Assembly: GCF_964204645.1 (NCBI RefSeq)
Contig: NC_134026.1
Span: 11,746,450-11,810,449 of the forward strand
Reading direction: 5' to 3'
DNA length: 64,000 nucleotides
Source of the DNA: Tubulanus polymorphus
Lineage: Eukaryota; Nemertea; Palaeonemertea; Tubulaniformes; Tubulanidae
Shown here: positions 40,001-52,000 of the stretch, piece by piece
Position numbering within the stretch: the stretch's first letter is position 1
How the letters are laid out: each line of letters begins with the position of its first letter
Notes under the pieces: generated by a model
Told to the model about the DNA's origin: nothing
The model's database searches: none
What the model saw: the letters and a program-made list of their open reading frames with translations, nothing else
Position numbers and translations under genes: made by a program

Positions 40001-43000
40001 TTGGGGACGTCTTCACGTCTCTTCTCCGGTTGGTGCGCTCCGGTTTCCGCAGAGCTGAGGAAGATTCGGGAGGTCCAGGCCAAGTCCTACCCCCGAACTC
40101 CGTGGAAAAAGCGTTCTGGTCCGACGCCGGCGGCGCTAGGTTCGGCACGGACGCAAACAGGACCATCTCAAACTTCAGTGCTTTCTCAGGCGGCTTCGGA
40201 TGCCGGTTGGAGAACTAGCGCGCAACTTCAACAATCGTGTCAAGCCTCGTCCAGTCGTAACAGTTCCGGTTCGTATCGAGGCAAGGGGACGGCTCCAAAA
40301 AGGGGCTCTTCCTTTCGGAAAAACTCGAAATGAATTCTTGGGACCAGTGGGAGGTTGTCTGCAGCAGGCAGCAACCCACTGGTCCGACCTTTTCGGAGAC
40401 GGTTGGCCCTCCCGGGTCGTCTCTCGTGGCTACCGTCTCCGTTTCCTAAGGCGACCGCGCCTGACGAGGTCACTTCCCGACATGCGGCCAAAACCAGGTC
40501 AGGAGGCCTTAATCTCTCCGGCTCTCAAGGAATTGGCCGAGAAGGGAGCGATAGAACCAGTTTGCAACGAAACTTCTCCCGGCTGGTTTTCTCGAATATT
40601 CATGGTACCAATGGCCACAGGGGGTCACTGGACAGTGATAGATCTGTCATCCCTCAATCGGCACCTAGACATTCCAAGGTTCCGGATGACCAAACCCAAG
40701 GACGTGATTCAAGGGCTCCGTCCGGGTCAATGGGCGGCTTCGTTGGGCCTGAAAGATGCTTACTTTCAGGTTCCAATTCACCCAAAATCTCGGCGATTTC
40801 TCAGGATAAAGTGGAAAGGCCGCCAGTTCCAATTCAGGTCTCATCCATTTGGCCTACGGCCCCGTGGGTTTTCACCAAGTTGGTCAAGTCAGTTCAGAAG
40901 GTACTCAGTCGCGAATTCAGCTCAGGAATGTCGGGAGGCAATGACCTCAGTCTTGGACTTAGTCCATCACCTAGGGTTCCGCGTAAACAGGGAAAAATCT
41001 CAGTTGACGCCGGCCCAACAGTTCACTTATCTCGGCATGGACTTCGATCTCCAAATCGGCAAAGTCTTTCCGTCAATGGCTCGAGTAGCCAAACTTCAAG
41101 AAGCTGTAGTGGGAGTGTCCACAACCCCGAGAACAGCTCGTTACTGGTCACGGCTTCTAGGCTCCATCAGCTCCATGGGTCTGGTGGTGCCCTTAGGCCG
41201 CCTCAGAAGCAGGCGCTTGCAACAATATTGGAAAGTCTTCTGGTCTCGGTCGAAGGACAACTGGGAGACCTTGATTCCCGTACCTCCAACCGATCTAAGT
41301 CCGGATCTTCAGTGGTGGGCGGCAACTACGAATCTTCGGCGCGGAGTGTCACTAGCCCCGTTAGAGGCTCCAGTTCGTGTATTCACAGATGCCAGTCACC
41401 AAGGATGGGGGCACATCTGGAGAACCGAGTCAAAGCCGGGAGATGGTCTCGCTACGAGGCCACCAACCACATAAATTTCCTAGAAATGCTGGCCGTGTGG
41501 AAGGCCCTGAAGTTCTTTCACAGGAGAGTGGAGGGCCACGTTTGGTTAGCCACAGGCAATTCAACAGTGAGGGCTTACCTTCAGAACCAAGGGGGCACTC
41601 ACTCAGAAACCCTCACGGGTCTGTCGGCCAAAATTCTTCTTTGGTGCCACACAAAGGGCATGTCCCTGACTGTGGCACATTTAGCAGGGAAAAGGAACGT
41701 GATGGCCGATGCTCTATCTCGTCGAGGTCAGGCTATTGCGACAGAATGGGTTCTCCACCAAGAAGTAGCCAATCTGGTTTGGGGCATGTTTGGCAATCCG
41801 CTGTTGGATCTGTTTGCCACCCGGTTCAATCGGAGGTGTCCTCTGTTTGTGTCCCCGTTTCCAAACGCGGAAGCGTGGGGGGGTCGATGCCTTCTCTCTG
41901 GACTGGTCGGGGATGCATGCATATGCGTTCCCTCCCACAACAGTCCTGCCGCGCTTGCTGGTTCGAGATCAGTCAATTGCAACATATTTCTGGTAGCACC
42001 ATGTTGGCCGGCTCAGAAATGGTTTCTACCACTTCTCAACCTACTGTGCGACATCCCCAGGATTCTTCCGAATTTCCCATCGCTTCTGTCTCAGGGGAAC
42101 TCTCGGCATCATCCAAACAGCCAGTGGTTAAATCTACTCACCTGGCCATTGTCCAGCGATCCTTGTCAGCTTCAGGCTTTTCAGAACAGGCTGCCTCCTT
42201 TATCGCAGGATCTAAGCAGCCATCAACAAGTACCATTTACGATGCCAAATGGGGTCATTTTGCGGATTGGTGTGCTGCAGGGGAAATTGATCCATGCTCA
42301 CCCTCTGTAGCTCAATTGGCAGATTTTTTACTGCACCTATTTGTAGTAAAAGGTTTGCAGGTTATAACTATTAACCCTTTCAGTGCGTCTACACCGCAGT
42401 GCGGTGTATAAATCAGTGATGGATTTTGCTAGTACACCGCACTGCGGTGTATTGATGTAATTAGTAATTTGTAATTATCTCTATTGAAAAATGGCAGCAA
42501 GTGTCAAACATAGTGAAATACTAGTAACTAACGATACACCGCACTATAGTGGTATTCCCATTGTTCAACACACTAGGGTGGAATTTTTTAGAATTTTCAA
42601 ATTTTCTCCAGCACTATAGGGTATTAATTAGTCAGCACTGAAAGGGTTAAAGGTTACCACTCCGCGATTTCTCATACATTGCGTGCTTCTGGACGGCCAA
42701 ATGTAACAGGGGATCATCGGATATCCCAGCTTGTTGCAGGGTTTTCTATTTCCCGGCCTCGAGTACCAAGGATAGTTCCACCATGGGATCTGTCTGTAAT
42801 TTGAAGAAGTTAATGGAGGCTCCTTTTGAACCTCTTTCGGCAGCGTCATTTGCGAATTTGTCAAAAAAGACTGTATTTCTGCTGTTCTTGGTTTGCTCGG
42901 CCCGTCGCTCTGAGATTCATGCGTTTTCAGTCCGACGAGGTCGTATTGTCTTCGGGCCAGCGGCCTGCTTTGGAGTTTTTGGCAAAGAACCAACGACCAG

Positions 43001-46000
43001 GCTCGTTTGGGCGTCAATGGCGAATGGTGAAGCCCTAAAACATCGAGTGGAAACGGGTCTTCCGGACAGGACATTATGCCCTGTGCGGGCGTTGTGTTTC
43101 TATTTAGATCGCTCTGCTCCACGGAGGGGTTCGCGGGAGCGGTTATTTATTCCGCTGCTGGATCACCTGAAGGGTGATATTTCTCGGGACACAGGGGCCC
43201 GATGGGTCTCTTCACTGATCAAGGACATTTTATTGAAGGAGAATCTTTCCTCGGAGGGAGTGGTTTCTCATCAAGTGAGGTCTATGGCTACTTCCTGCGC
43301 AGCCTTTTCAGTCGGAAGTCTGTCGGGCCGCCTTTTGGAATTCTCCATCGACATTCACGTCATTTTATTTACGGGATGTTTCAGGCCAGTTAGGCACATT
43401 AGCTTCACTCGGTCCTGTTGTTATGGCTCAAGGTGTCCGTTCTTTCCGATCGGACCCTTTAGCGTTGAATATTTATGTTGCATTATCAGGATCACAGGGG
43501 GTGTATCCATGTACATAGTTTGGGTTCATATTCGCAAGTATTAATTTCACAAAATTCAGGGGGGCCCTGAGCTGGACGGACTCACTGTGGCCAACCGTTC
43601 TTCCCTGCCCTACAGTGCTCCATTCCGTGCTTGGGTAAGTGCTCTCTTTTTTCCCGTTTGAGCGGTGGTTTTTCTATCTACCTTTCCCACCATCCTTGTG
43701 CTAGGCTAGTCTAGCAAAAACCATAGGAAAGGGTACAGTACTTGACGGAAATATTACAATTTTTGGAACTAAAATTAGTATTTCCGAGTAGTACTTACCC
43801 TTTCCTATGGTGGGAATCCCGCCGACCTGCCCTGCATAGCTGCTTTTTTTGGGTCTGCTATGACGTAAAAAGATGGCGGATTTCGCCGGTGGCTAAATGT
43901 AATACCGCAGGGCCGGGTCGTATAGAAAAACCATTGGCGATCAATCCAAATTTAGAAAATATTGGCAAAAACCATAGGAAAGGGTAAGTACTACTCGGAA
44001 ATACAAATTTTAGTTCCAAAAATTGTAATTTTCTTGTCAGCGGTTTGAACAAATAGTCAAATTTATCCTGTTGTGCAAATCTGCTTCGATTAGATGACAC
44101 GTGACTAGCAAATTATGATTAGAAGAATCAAATTTGATTTGACGTGATATATATACCTTTAGTTTTACATGAATACAGACATGGTAGGGTGCAATATGGT
44201 AGGGTGCAATCAATATACAGTTGAATTAGTACAGCTGTAGCATTTCGTGTAAATAATTTACAGCCTAAGTTTGTCCAATATAAAGTAAGAATTTAGTTAG
44301 CCTTGACCACTAAGTCAATATATGGACAAAATATGGACAGCCTGTAATGGAATCAAACAATATGATAACCATTAGAAATGCATAATACCTTAGGGCCCAC
44401 AGATTTCATACATATAACCATAATTCACCCCCTATCCTATTTGTCGAACTGTGGCAATCTTTATGGGGGACCTCTTTTTCATTACAGGTACTTTTTTGGT
44501 TCTGTCTTATGCCTCCAATGACATGTTGGTTGCCTCAGATTATCCTGTTCCTGGAATAAAGTGTTTAGAATTTTACCTACTTAAATTCATGTTATGACAA
44601 CCCATCATATCCTCCCCTGGCATGAATTTTAACTTTATGCCATCGTAAGACTCTGTCATGACAAGAAACCCTACCTTATCACTGTGAATGCGCGGGTTAG
44701 CTGCATGAAAACATTCAGTGCCTGTTTACTGATGCAAAGTCACAGTGAGGTAAATAGAGGATAAGAAAACCCAGGCTGAAATGAAACATTATTTCTGATT
44801 GGCTTATGTGACATTTTGTGCATTCAAGCTTATCAGACTGGGTTTGATGCCGTGGCCGAGTCTCAGCCTTTGCGCCTCAAGAGGAATATTTCTAGCATTC
44901 ATTATTTTTAGATATTGCAAATTACATGAGCAGAACACAATTGTAGTTATATTTCTGCACATATGAGTTATCCAGGTTTTTACTCTGGCATATTTATTTT
45001 TGTTTATAGGTGATACGTACATTAGATCCAAAATTTAATCCATCTGCGACACCAGAGGTGCAAGCATTGAGAAATCAGCTGCAGGAAAAAGATCGTCTTA
45101 TTGAACATTTAGAGGTAATCGTACAGAATTTTTGAAATTATGTGAAAGTACGGTACAGCCTAGAAGAAACTTAACTCCGTTTTCATTTGCGTTTAGTTTT
45201 ATGTCGTTTAAACCGCGTTCTGTAATTCGTTTTCGTTTAGTTCCGAACGCGTTCGAAACTCGTTAGGGATGAATATCCGTTTCTAAATAACGCATTTTGT
45301 TGCATGCTTATGGGTGCAACAAAACTTCGAACGCTCCTATTGAGCGTTTATAATGTTACTGCATGTATTTTACCATGTAGTCATCCAAATACAAGAAGTT
45401 GCTCTCAAAAAGAAGGGAGCTGCATTCGATGAGTGATACATTTGAACCGCGGTAGTAACTAGATTGATTCGCGTTTCTATTTCGTTTTATCAAAAAGGAA
45501 AAATGAAAACGCAACGATCTCTGACGAACGCCGGATGCGTTATGAGTTATGTTACTTCTAGGCTGTACCGTAGGTGGGCTGAATGATTGAATATTGGTTA
45601 ATGATAAAACCCTTTCTGAAATATCTCCCTTGTGATGGTGCACAACCGGTGTCTTGCATCAACATACAACTGTTCTGTTACTATGTTAAGTTGCACATGT
45701 GTATTCTGGAGTCAGGTTGTCCAGCATCCGATGTCCATCCGTGGACATATCCTGCTAGGGCAAACATCTTGATTTGTCTTGGTATACAGCCTACAACTCT
45801 TAAAGGGTTTACATGTAACTTGGTGTGATGATTGGGGCAGGTAAGATGTTCACTATTTTTGAAAATGGATTTCATCAGCCATCAAATATGGCCGCCAGGG
45901 TAGCCATCTTGAATTTCTTGTTAGCTGTTGTATTAGACTAGAGAGACGACCAGAAAACAGAACTCAGTACGAGGATCAGTTTGATCTTACAAATGCCTCA

Positions 46001-49000
46001 TGATTTATTCATACACAGATATTTATATGCTGCAAATATGATGGTCACAGACCGTCAATAACAAATGGTATTGAATTCAGAAATATAGAAATGTACAGTT
46101 CATTGGACAGTTCAGTCACACTCATAATAACGACAGTTGACATAGTTGAGTCACTCCATAGGACCGACATTAGGACAATACAGCAGGGAATATCTGGTGG
46201 ATATCTATGAAACTTGATGTGAGAGTTAAGACAGGTTTATCTGCGTTCGACTTCAAGTCTTACAATGTGGGGGGATTGCGTGGGGTATTTGAGGCCGCAA
46301 GGTGTAACTATAGTTTGGATTCAGATAATTCTCTCTGACTTGAAAAGATGTCAGACTGTGATGTTTCTAATCATTCAATTTGAACTTCTGTATTAAAAAA
46401 GAGTTCTACTATGTGAAAGAAATTTATTTGAAAAAACAGAAAATCTTCTCTAGACTAAAGTGTTTATCCCACTTACATGGATCTGATAGTTTACTGTATA
46501 TCTGAAATTGATTTATTTGTTTGCTCTTAGAGGGACCAAGACCGCATAAGGAGCTCACGGGAACAAGAAGAAAAGTTGCTGGTATCTGCATTTTATAATC
46601 TGGTGAGTAAAGGAGACAATGTTGTCCAGTACTATGAATCCATTTTCTTCTGAACATCTTTATACAAGGATATACATTGATAGAAATTCATCTATCCAGA
46701 TTTCACAATAGATTTTACTTCAACTTATCGACTGAGATAATGTGACTTAACTGTATCAATGACAATGTTTTATTCAAGACTATGCTACGAGGTACCACCA
46801 GGCAAAACCCCAAATACACATTTAGGTGGCAGCACTGTACACATGTAGTATATGTAACAGAGATAAGAATTCCACGGCAAACCGTAGTTTTTGTACCAAA
46901 AAACATTTTTTTCAAAATAGTTTTAAAATAATGTAATAGTTTAAGGGGGATGATGGTGTCACTGACCCTGTCTGGTGCGACTGGTAATTGGGCTTGTCTG
47001 TTGCAATTTGTAGTCGGGCGACCCTAAAAGCGTTCAGTGCCTGTTTTACAAATCATCACGCATGTTGCTTTTTATTTCACATTTACCGACCTATTTCAAC
47101 ACTGATTTAAAGGGGTCATGAAGAGGTTTTGAAAACAAATTTTAAATCAATTTTTTTGGGTAAAACATTTACCGTATGCATCTTTAGTAGTCTCACGAAA
47201 AAAATTTTTAATTTCATTATCCAAACTCGAGAGAAGCCCGCAGCAACCGGACGCTCGCGTTTGCGCGGTGATGTTGATGGCTTTCCCTAGTGACCCACAT
47301 CGCTGTAGTGTGTACAACATACTGGCTGGCTACGTATGTATGCAGCACACATTACTACTACACGGGACGGTGCAGGCTGGGATACTACTGGGAATCAATA
47401 TAACAAATTGGAGAACAAAAAGTTGTGAGGGGAGAAACCGTTATTCAAATTAACACTATTTCCCGAGTTTTCAATAATCAGAGCTGATTCCATAATGTGT
47501 CGTTTAATTTTTCCGGACAGTGGAAAATTATGGAGGCATTTTCAAAATCAAAATTGTTGCTGGTTTCGTATACGTGATTGGCAACACCACTTACAGGCTT
47601 AAAATTCTTTACATCATTTCTATGTTCACGCATGCGCTTGTGTAAATCGCGCCCGGTTTCACCAATATATATTTTATTACAAACTTTACAGGGAATTTTA
47701 TATACACCAATCTTCAGGAGTTCAATTTTGGGGGAGTTACGAGTAAGATTATGACTAAGTTTGTTGTTATGAGTAAAAATGAGTGAGTAAAAATGAGTTG
47801 TTTATTTAAGAGATGGAGGGGTTTTAGATTTTTCCAGAAAAGGAACAAAAGGTACAACAACAGGCTGTTTACGCGCGCGGGTCACTTGAGAATGACAGAA
47901 ATGTGAACGATGGACTCTCAAGAGAGCTTTATCCAAAATGTCGTCGGGGGGGGGGGGGGGGGGTTGAATATGCTATTTTATTAATAGAAGTCTTGATCTG
48001 GGTTCATTCATCATCCAAGAAAAGAGGGGCACAAATCCTAAGCGCACGAAGGAATAAGCCTTGCGCAACACTAAGTTTAATGTTGAAGGAGAAATAATGC
48101 AGGTATGATCCAGAGCGGGTAGGTTTCCTATAAACTGATAATTTTAAACAAGACAAACAATTGTGAATACAAACATCAAGGAAAGGGATTATCCCATCAA
48201 CTTTCAATTCAAATGTGAAGTTCAAGGAGGGATAAAAAGAGTTAATAAATGTGAGAAATAGATCAATCTCAAAGTTAAAAGGTAGAAGCACAAGAATATC
48301 ATCAACGTATCGTAACCAAAGTTTAGGGGGAGTATCCGTGTCAAGAGGTAGTAATTCAGTTTCAACATGTTCAAGGAATAGATTCACTAGAATGGGACTA
48401 AGCGGGTTCCCCATAGCCATGCCAAAAACCTGTTCGAAATATGAATTGTTGAAACTAAAGAAGGAGTTCTGAGTGCAAAGTTCAATTGATTCGATGATAC
48501 AATCAGTGGGAATGTCAAAATTAAAATCCAACGAAGGAAGTTTACGTTTAAGAAAATCCAGGGTAGGCCTAAGAGAAACATTGGTGAAAAGAGAACTAGC
48601 ATCAAACGAAATGAATCTATCGTTACCAGGAATAATGTGTTTTAACCGTTCTACTTAATCTTGGTTGTGTCGTAAATGCGAGGGGGAGAAAGAACAGGTT
48701 TGGAATGGGCTCTGATTATCGAAAACTCGGGAATTATGTTTATTTGAATAACGGTTTCTCCCCCCACAACTTTTTGATATCCAAATTTCTCGCGTTTCTT
48801 GTACCCCCGTTATATTGACTCCCTCCATTAGGTGCCTTGAATATCGCTTGCTTGTTTCCACTCACTCCCTGATTATCGCCTTTCATGTTCCTTCTCTTTG
48901 TTTTCATCTGATTACCCCTTAGCTTGTCCTCACGTTTTAATCACTTTAGTTTGTGTCTTTTGTTTTTAAATTACTTTAATCTATATTGCCCTTAGTTTGC

Positions 49001-52000
49001 CTTTGCTTACTTTACTATTGTTTTCCAGCTGTTCTGTCCATGCTTTAATCTATTCCCCTTTCGACATTTTAATCACTCACTCAGACCTGCCAATTGTTAT
49101 GATTTTCCCGTAATCGTTACGGATTGACAGCACAAATTATGGTGTTACGAGTGGGTGCTCAAAAATACGATTTTAGTCTATTTTCATTACGTTTTACGAA
49201 AAACTCAAGCAATGTTACGTTTCTTAAAAAATATGTCGCGAATGAAGTTTAAACAGGTTGATTTTATTATCGGAAACTAAAATAGGAGTTCTTAGCACAG
49301 GCCACTTGTTCTGCTAGTTGATGTACACGCCAAGCTTCCAATCAATATCGCTGAGTTACACAGGCCGCTGGCATATACGTGGTTTCCTGCACGCACTCAA
49401 TACAGTACATCTATCAGCTGGCTGTCAACGGGGCAACCTGCTACTATTGATCTATTGTATATACTCTCTGCTGTAAAAATAATGACAATTGCTTGCAGGC
49501 GTTGAATCATTTTTTGGAAGTAACCTGACTAAGTTAATTTATTTGTATATCAATCGATGATTCTGCGTTATTTATTTGGTCAAAATGAAAAATAAATTAG
49601 AAAAAGAATATTTCTTAACAACGACCTCTCACCGCCAACCAGACGCATCGGTTCTCTGCTGTAATCAGTGTGTCTGTACATGGCGGGTACCGCGACCAGG
49701 ATTGCAATGATTTAATAGATTTAGACGTCATTTTAAGTGATGAACCTAATCAATAAGGAACCGGCAACAAAGAGAAGGAAGCCCACCATTTTGAAGATAA
49801 TGCACTGTTAAGTTTCCTTGCATGAATGTTTTGTAGAGGCTCACACTCACACTTTTTTTGTACTGACTAGTGACGAGTTAAGTATTAGTAGCGTTAGGAG
49901 TTGACAATAATAATCTACACGTCTCATGCCGGTATTACAAACGTACAATATCATATCGACAATTGAAATGAAAAAACACAACGCAAAATCAAGTAAAATT
50001 AACCGTTTTTTTGTTCAATCCAGCGCCATATTATACAGTACACGCTTGTTACTGAAAAGCTTCAGATATTACTGAAAATTTATGATATTGTTCTGATTTA
50101 GTCAGACACGGGGTTGGCAGGTCTGCTCACTCTGTTACTATTGTTTTGGTATTGTATAAAAATCTTGTAATATTCTCCTGTTCTCACCTGATGATGGCTA
50201 ATAGTCTTTAGCCGAAGCGTTGCGCAAATATATATATACTCTTCTATTCAAGTTTCTTGTTTTGGCTGAATTTATTGTGGGATTTCTCTCGTTAGGTGAG
50301 ACAGGTATTTTTGATCAGCCAATTATCAAGCAATTGGTGGCCATCTTGGTTTCATCAGTATTCATTCGTAGGTGGAAATAAGTTTTTCCACATTATATTG
50401 ATACCTTAGCATATTCTGTTACCACAACCAATTGGAAAGTTGATTGGTTTTTGTATGTGGCCACCAAGGGGCGTTGAATAAAATAATAACTTAGTATTTT
50501 GATATTACATTGGTACCTATGCATATTTTGTTACCACAATCAATTGCAAAGATATCGCTCATGACATGGTACATGGTTGTGGTGAGTTTCAAGGTCATTA
50601 GTTGTTCTATATGGTCACCAGGGGGTGTTGAATAGTAGAATAACTTATATTGGTACCTAGGCATAATATGCCTATATATATATATATATGGTGACAGAAT
50701 ATTATTTTGTCACCATAATTGATTGCAAAATTGTAGCTTATGACACATTCTATGTTTGTGGTGAGTTTCAAGGTCATTGGGTTTTGTATTGGTCATCAGG
50801 GGCATCGAATAGTAGAATAACTTAGTATATCCATACCATATTTGTGCCGAGGCATATTTTGCTATCACAATCAATTGCAAAATTGTAGCTGCTGATATTT
50901 CTAAGATTGTGGTGAGTTTCAAGGTCATTGGTTTGTGTATATGGTCACCAGGGGACGTTGAATATTGAAATTTTTTGGTGATTGTTGTCAATTTGAAACC
51001 ACTTTCCAAGTGGGCATGGCGTCCCTGGACCCCTAGTTTGTCAATAGAATTCATGTACATGCCCACAAATAACTGAATACTCTTTGAGCTGTGGTAGGAA
51101 GGAAAATAACATCAAATCTAATTCAACTCTATTCTGCATGGAGTTTAATGAGATGAGGAAAAATTGATCCTAGGTATTTTTTCCAGACTGTTACTTTAAA
51201 AAACATGATAATGCTGTGTGAATTGTATTGAAGCAGAAAGTGTATTTTGTCACATATAATCCACAAATTGCAACATGCATGAAAATCAAATATCACTGAC
51301 TGGCCGTTGTCCACCTGCTCTTGTTTCAAACTTAATACAGAAGTATGCCAACAGTGAGTTGTATCGAAAAATGATGTGAGCGTGATAGAGCCTCCAATTC
51401 TCCACACATTTTTGGCGGACCATACGTTTGCCTATGCAAACAGTCTGGTGAAGCAGTTTTCATTGAAAATGAATTGAGTGTGTCAACAAGGCACAAACAT
51501 TGACTATTGTACCAATAGTGTTGATTTTTGGTTTTATGGTTTGACTTAATGAGTTCTCGAGCCCACAAAAATTTCATAGTGATCGAGTTATTTTTAGGGG
51601 ACTTATTCTTGAAAAACATGTAAAAACCCTGCTTTTTAACACTATATAATGACACGTTTTTACATATGACAATTTGCATACTTGGAATTGAAATATGTAA
51701 AAATTCAATCCCTCCTGGAAGTGTTGTTGTTTTTTGTTCGACTGATCTTCATGTACTTTTCGACCTACAGGCCCTCACTTTATAAAGCCCCTTAATTTTC
51801 TCGCTTCTATTTATTTGAGTTGACCTTTTAACCTGAGCTACAATGAATGTGATTGGCTGTTTGTGGGATATATGGGAAATTCTGGAAATTTCGGCGCTTC
51901 TGCTGTAATTGGGAAAGCCTATTGGAACCCAAAACAAAATAGAGCATTTCATTCGGCTAGGTATCGTCTGTTCGCTTATAATTTGTTCGTTGTTACGAAT

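Larger units (their letters stand above)
37822..44040 (+). mobile_element. DIRS1-like tyrosine-recombinase retrotransposon, decayed
   Basis: Inverted terminal repeats of about 120 bp (37841-37961 and 43867-43986) share accataggaaagggta, gatcaatccaaatttag and aagatggcggattt in opposite orientations. An internal complementary region (43714-43810) matches the reverse complement of both extreme ends, the DIRS hallmark that lets the linear cDNA circularise. Between them lie Gag-like, RT/RNase H and tyrosine recombinase regions in DIRS order. It is in sense orientation within a 9.1-kb Hook intron. Multiple frameshifts, a lost RT box and a MITE insertion make it inactive. Confidence 0.9.
47404..48660 (-). 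mobile_element. Penelope-like RT and GIY-YIG endonuclease fragment
   Basis: On the reverse strand, 48660 to 48004 reads [16 protein letters not shown] (RT motif A), [20 protein letters not shown] (motif B), [14 protein letters not shown] (motif C, catalytic DD) and [10 protein letters not shown]. After a spacer with frame breaks and an 18-base G/C run (47946-47963) comes [20 protein letters not shown] then [16 protein letters not shown]: the GIY-YIG endonuclease, ending near 47490. 5'-truncated. Catalytic RT motifs are intact in this piece, but the RT N-terminus is missing. Confidence 0.9.
48706..50290 (+). mobile_element. Penelope-like 3' end, + orientation, with a TIR insertion
   Basis: Starts with the inverse of 47404-47490. 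It continues as a pyrimidine-rich 3' UTR to 49081, is interrupted by a 1044-bp element, and resumes at 50126 to the ctgatgatggct...agccgaag stem and gtgggatttctctcg end. Confidence 0.75.

Noticed and set aside
40355-42310. 651-codon open frame across the DIRS pol region
   Set aside because: Only its stretch around 41470-41760 carries real RNase H motifs. The rest is out of frame with RT and recombinase, and its length is a by-product of GC-rich shadowing.
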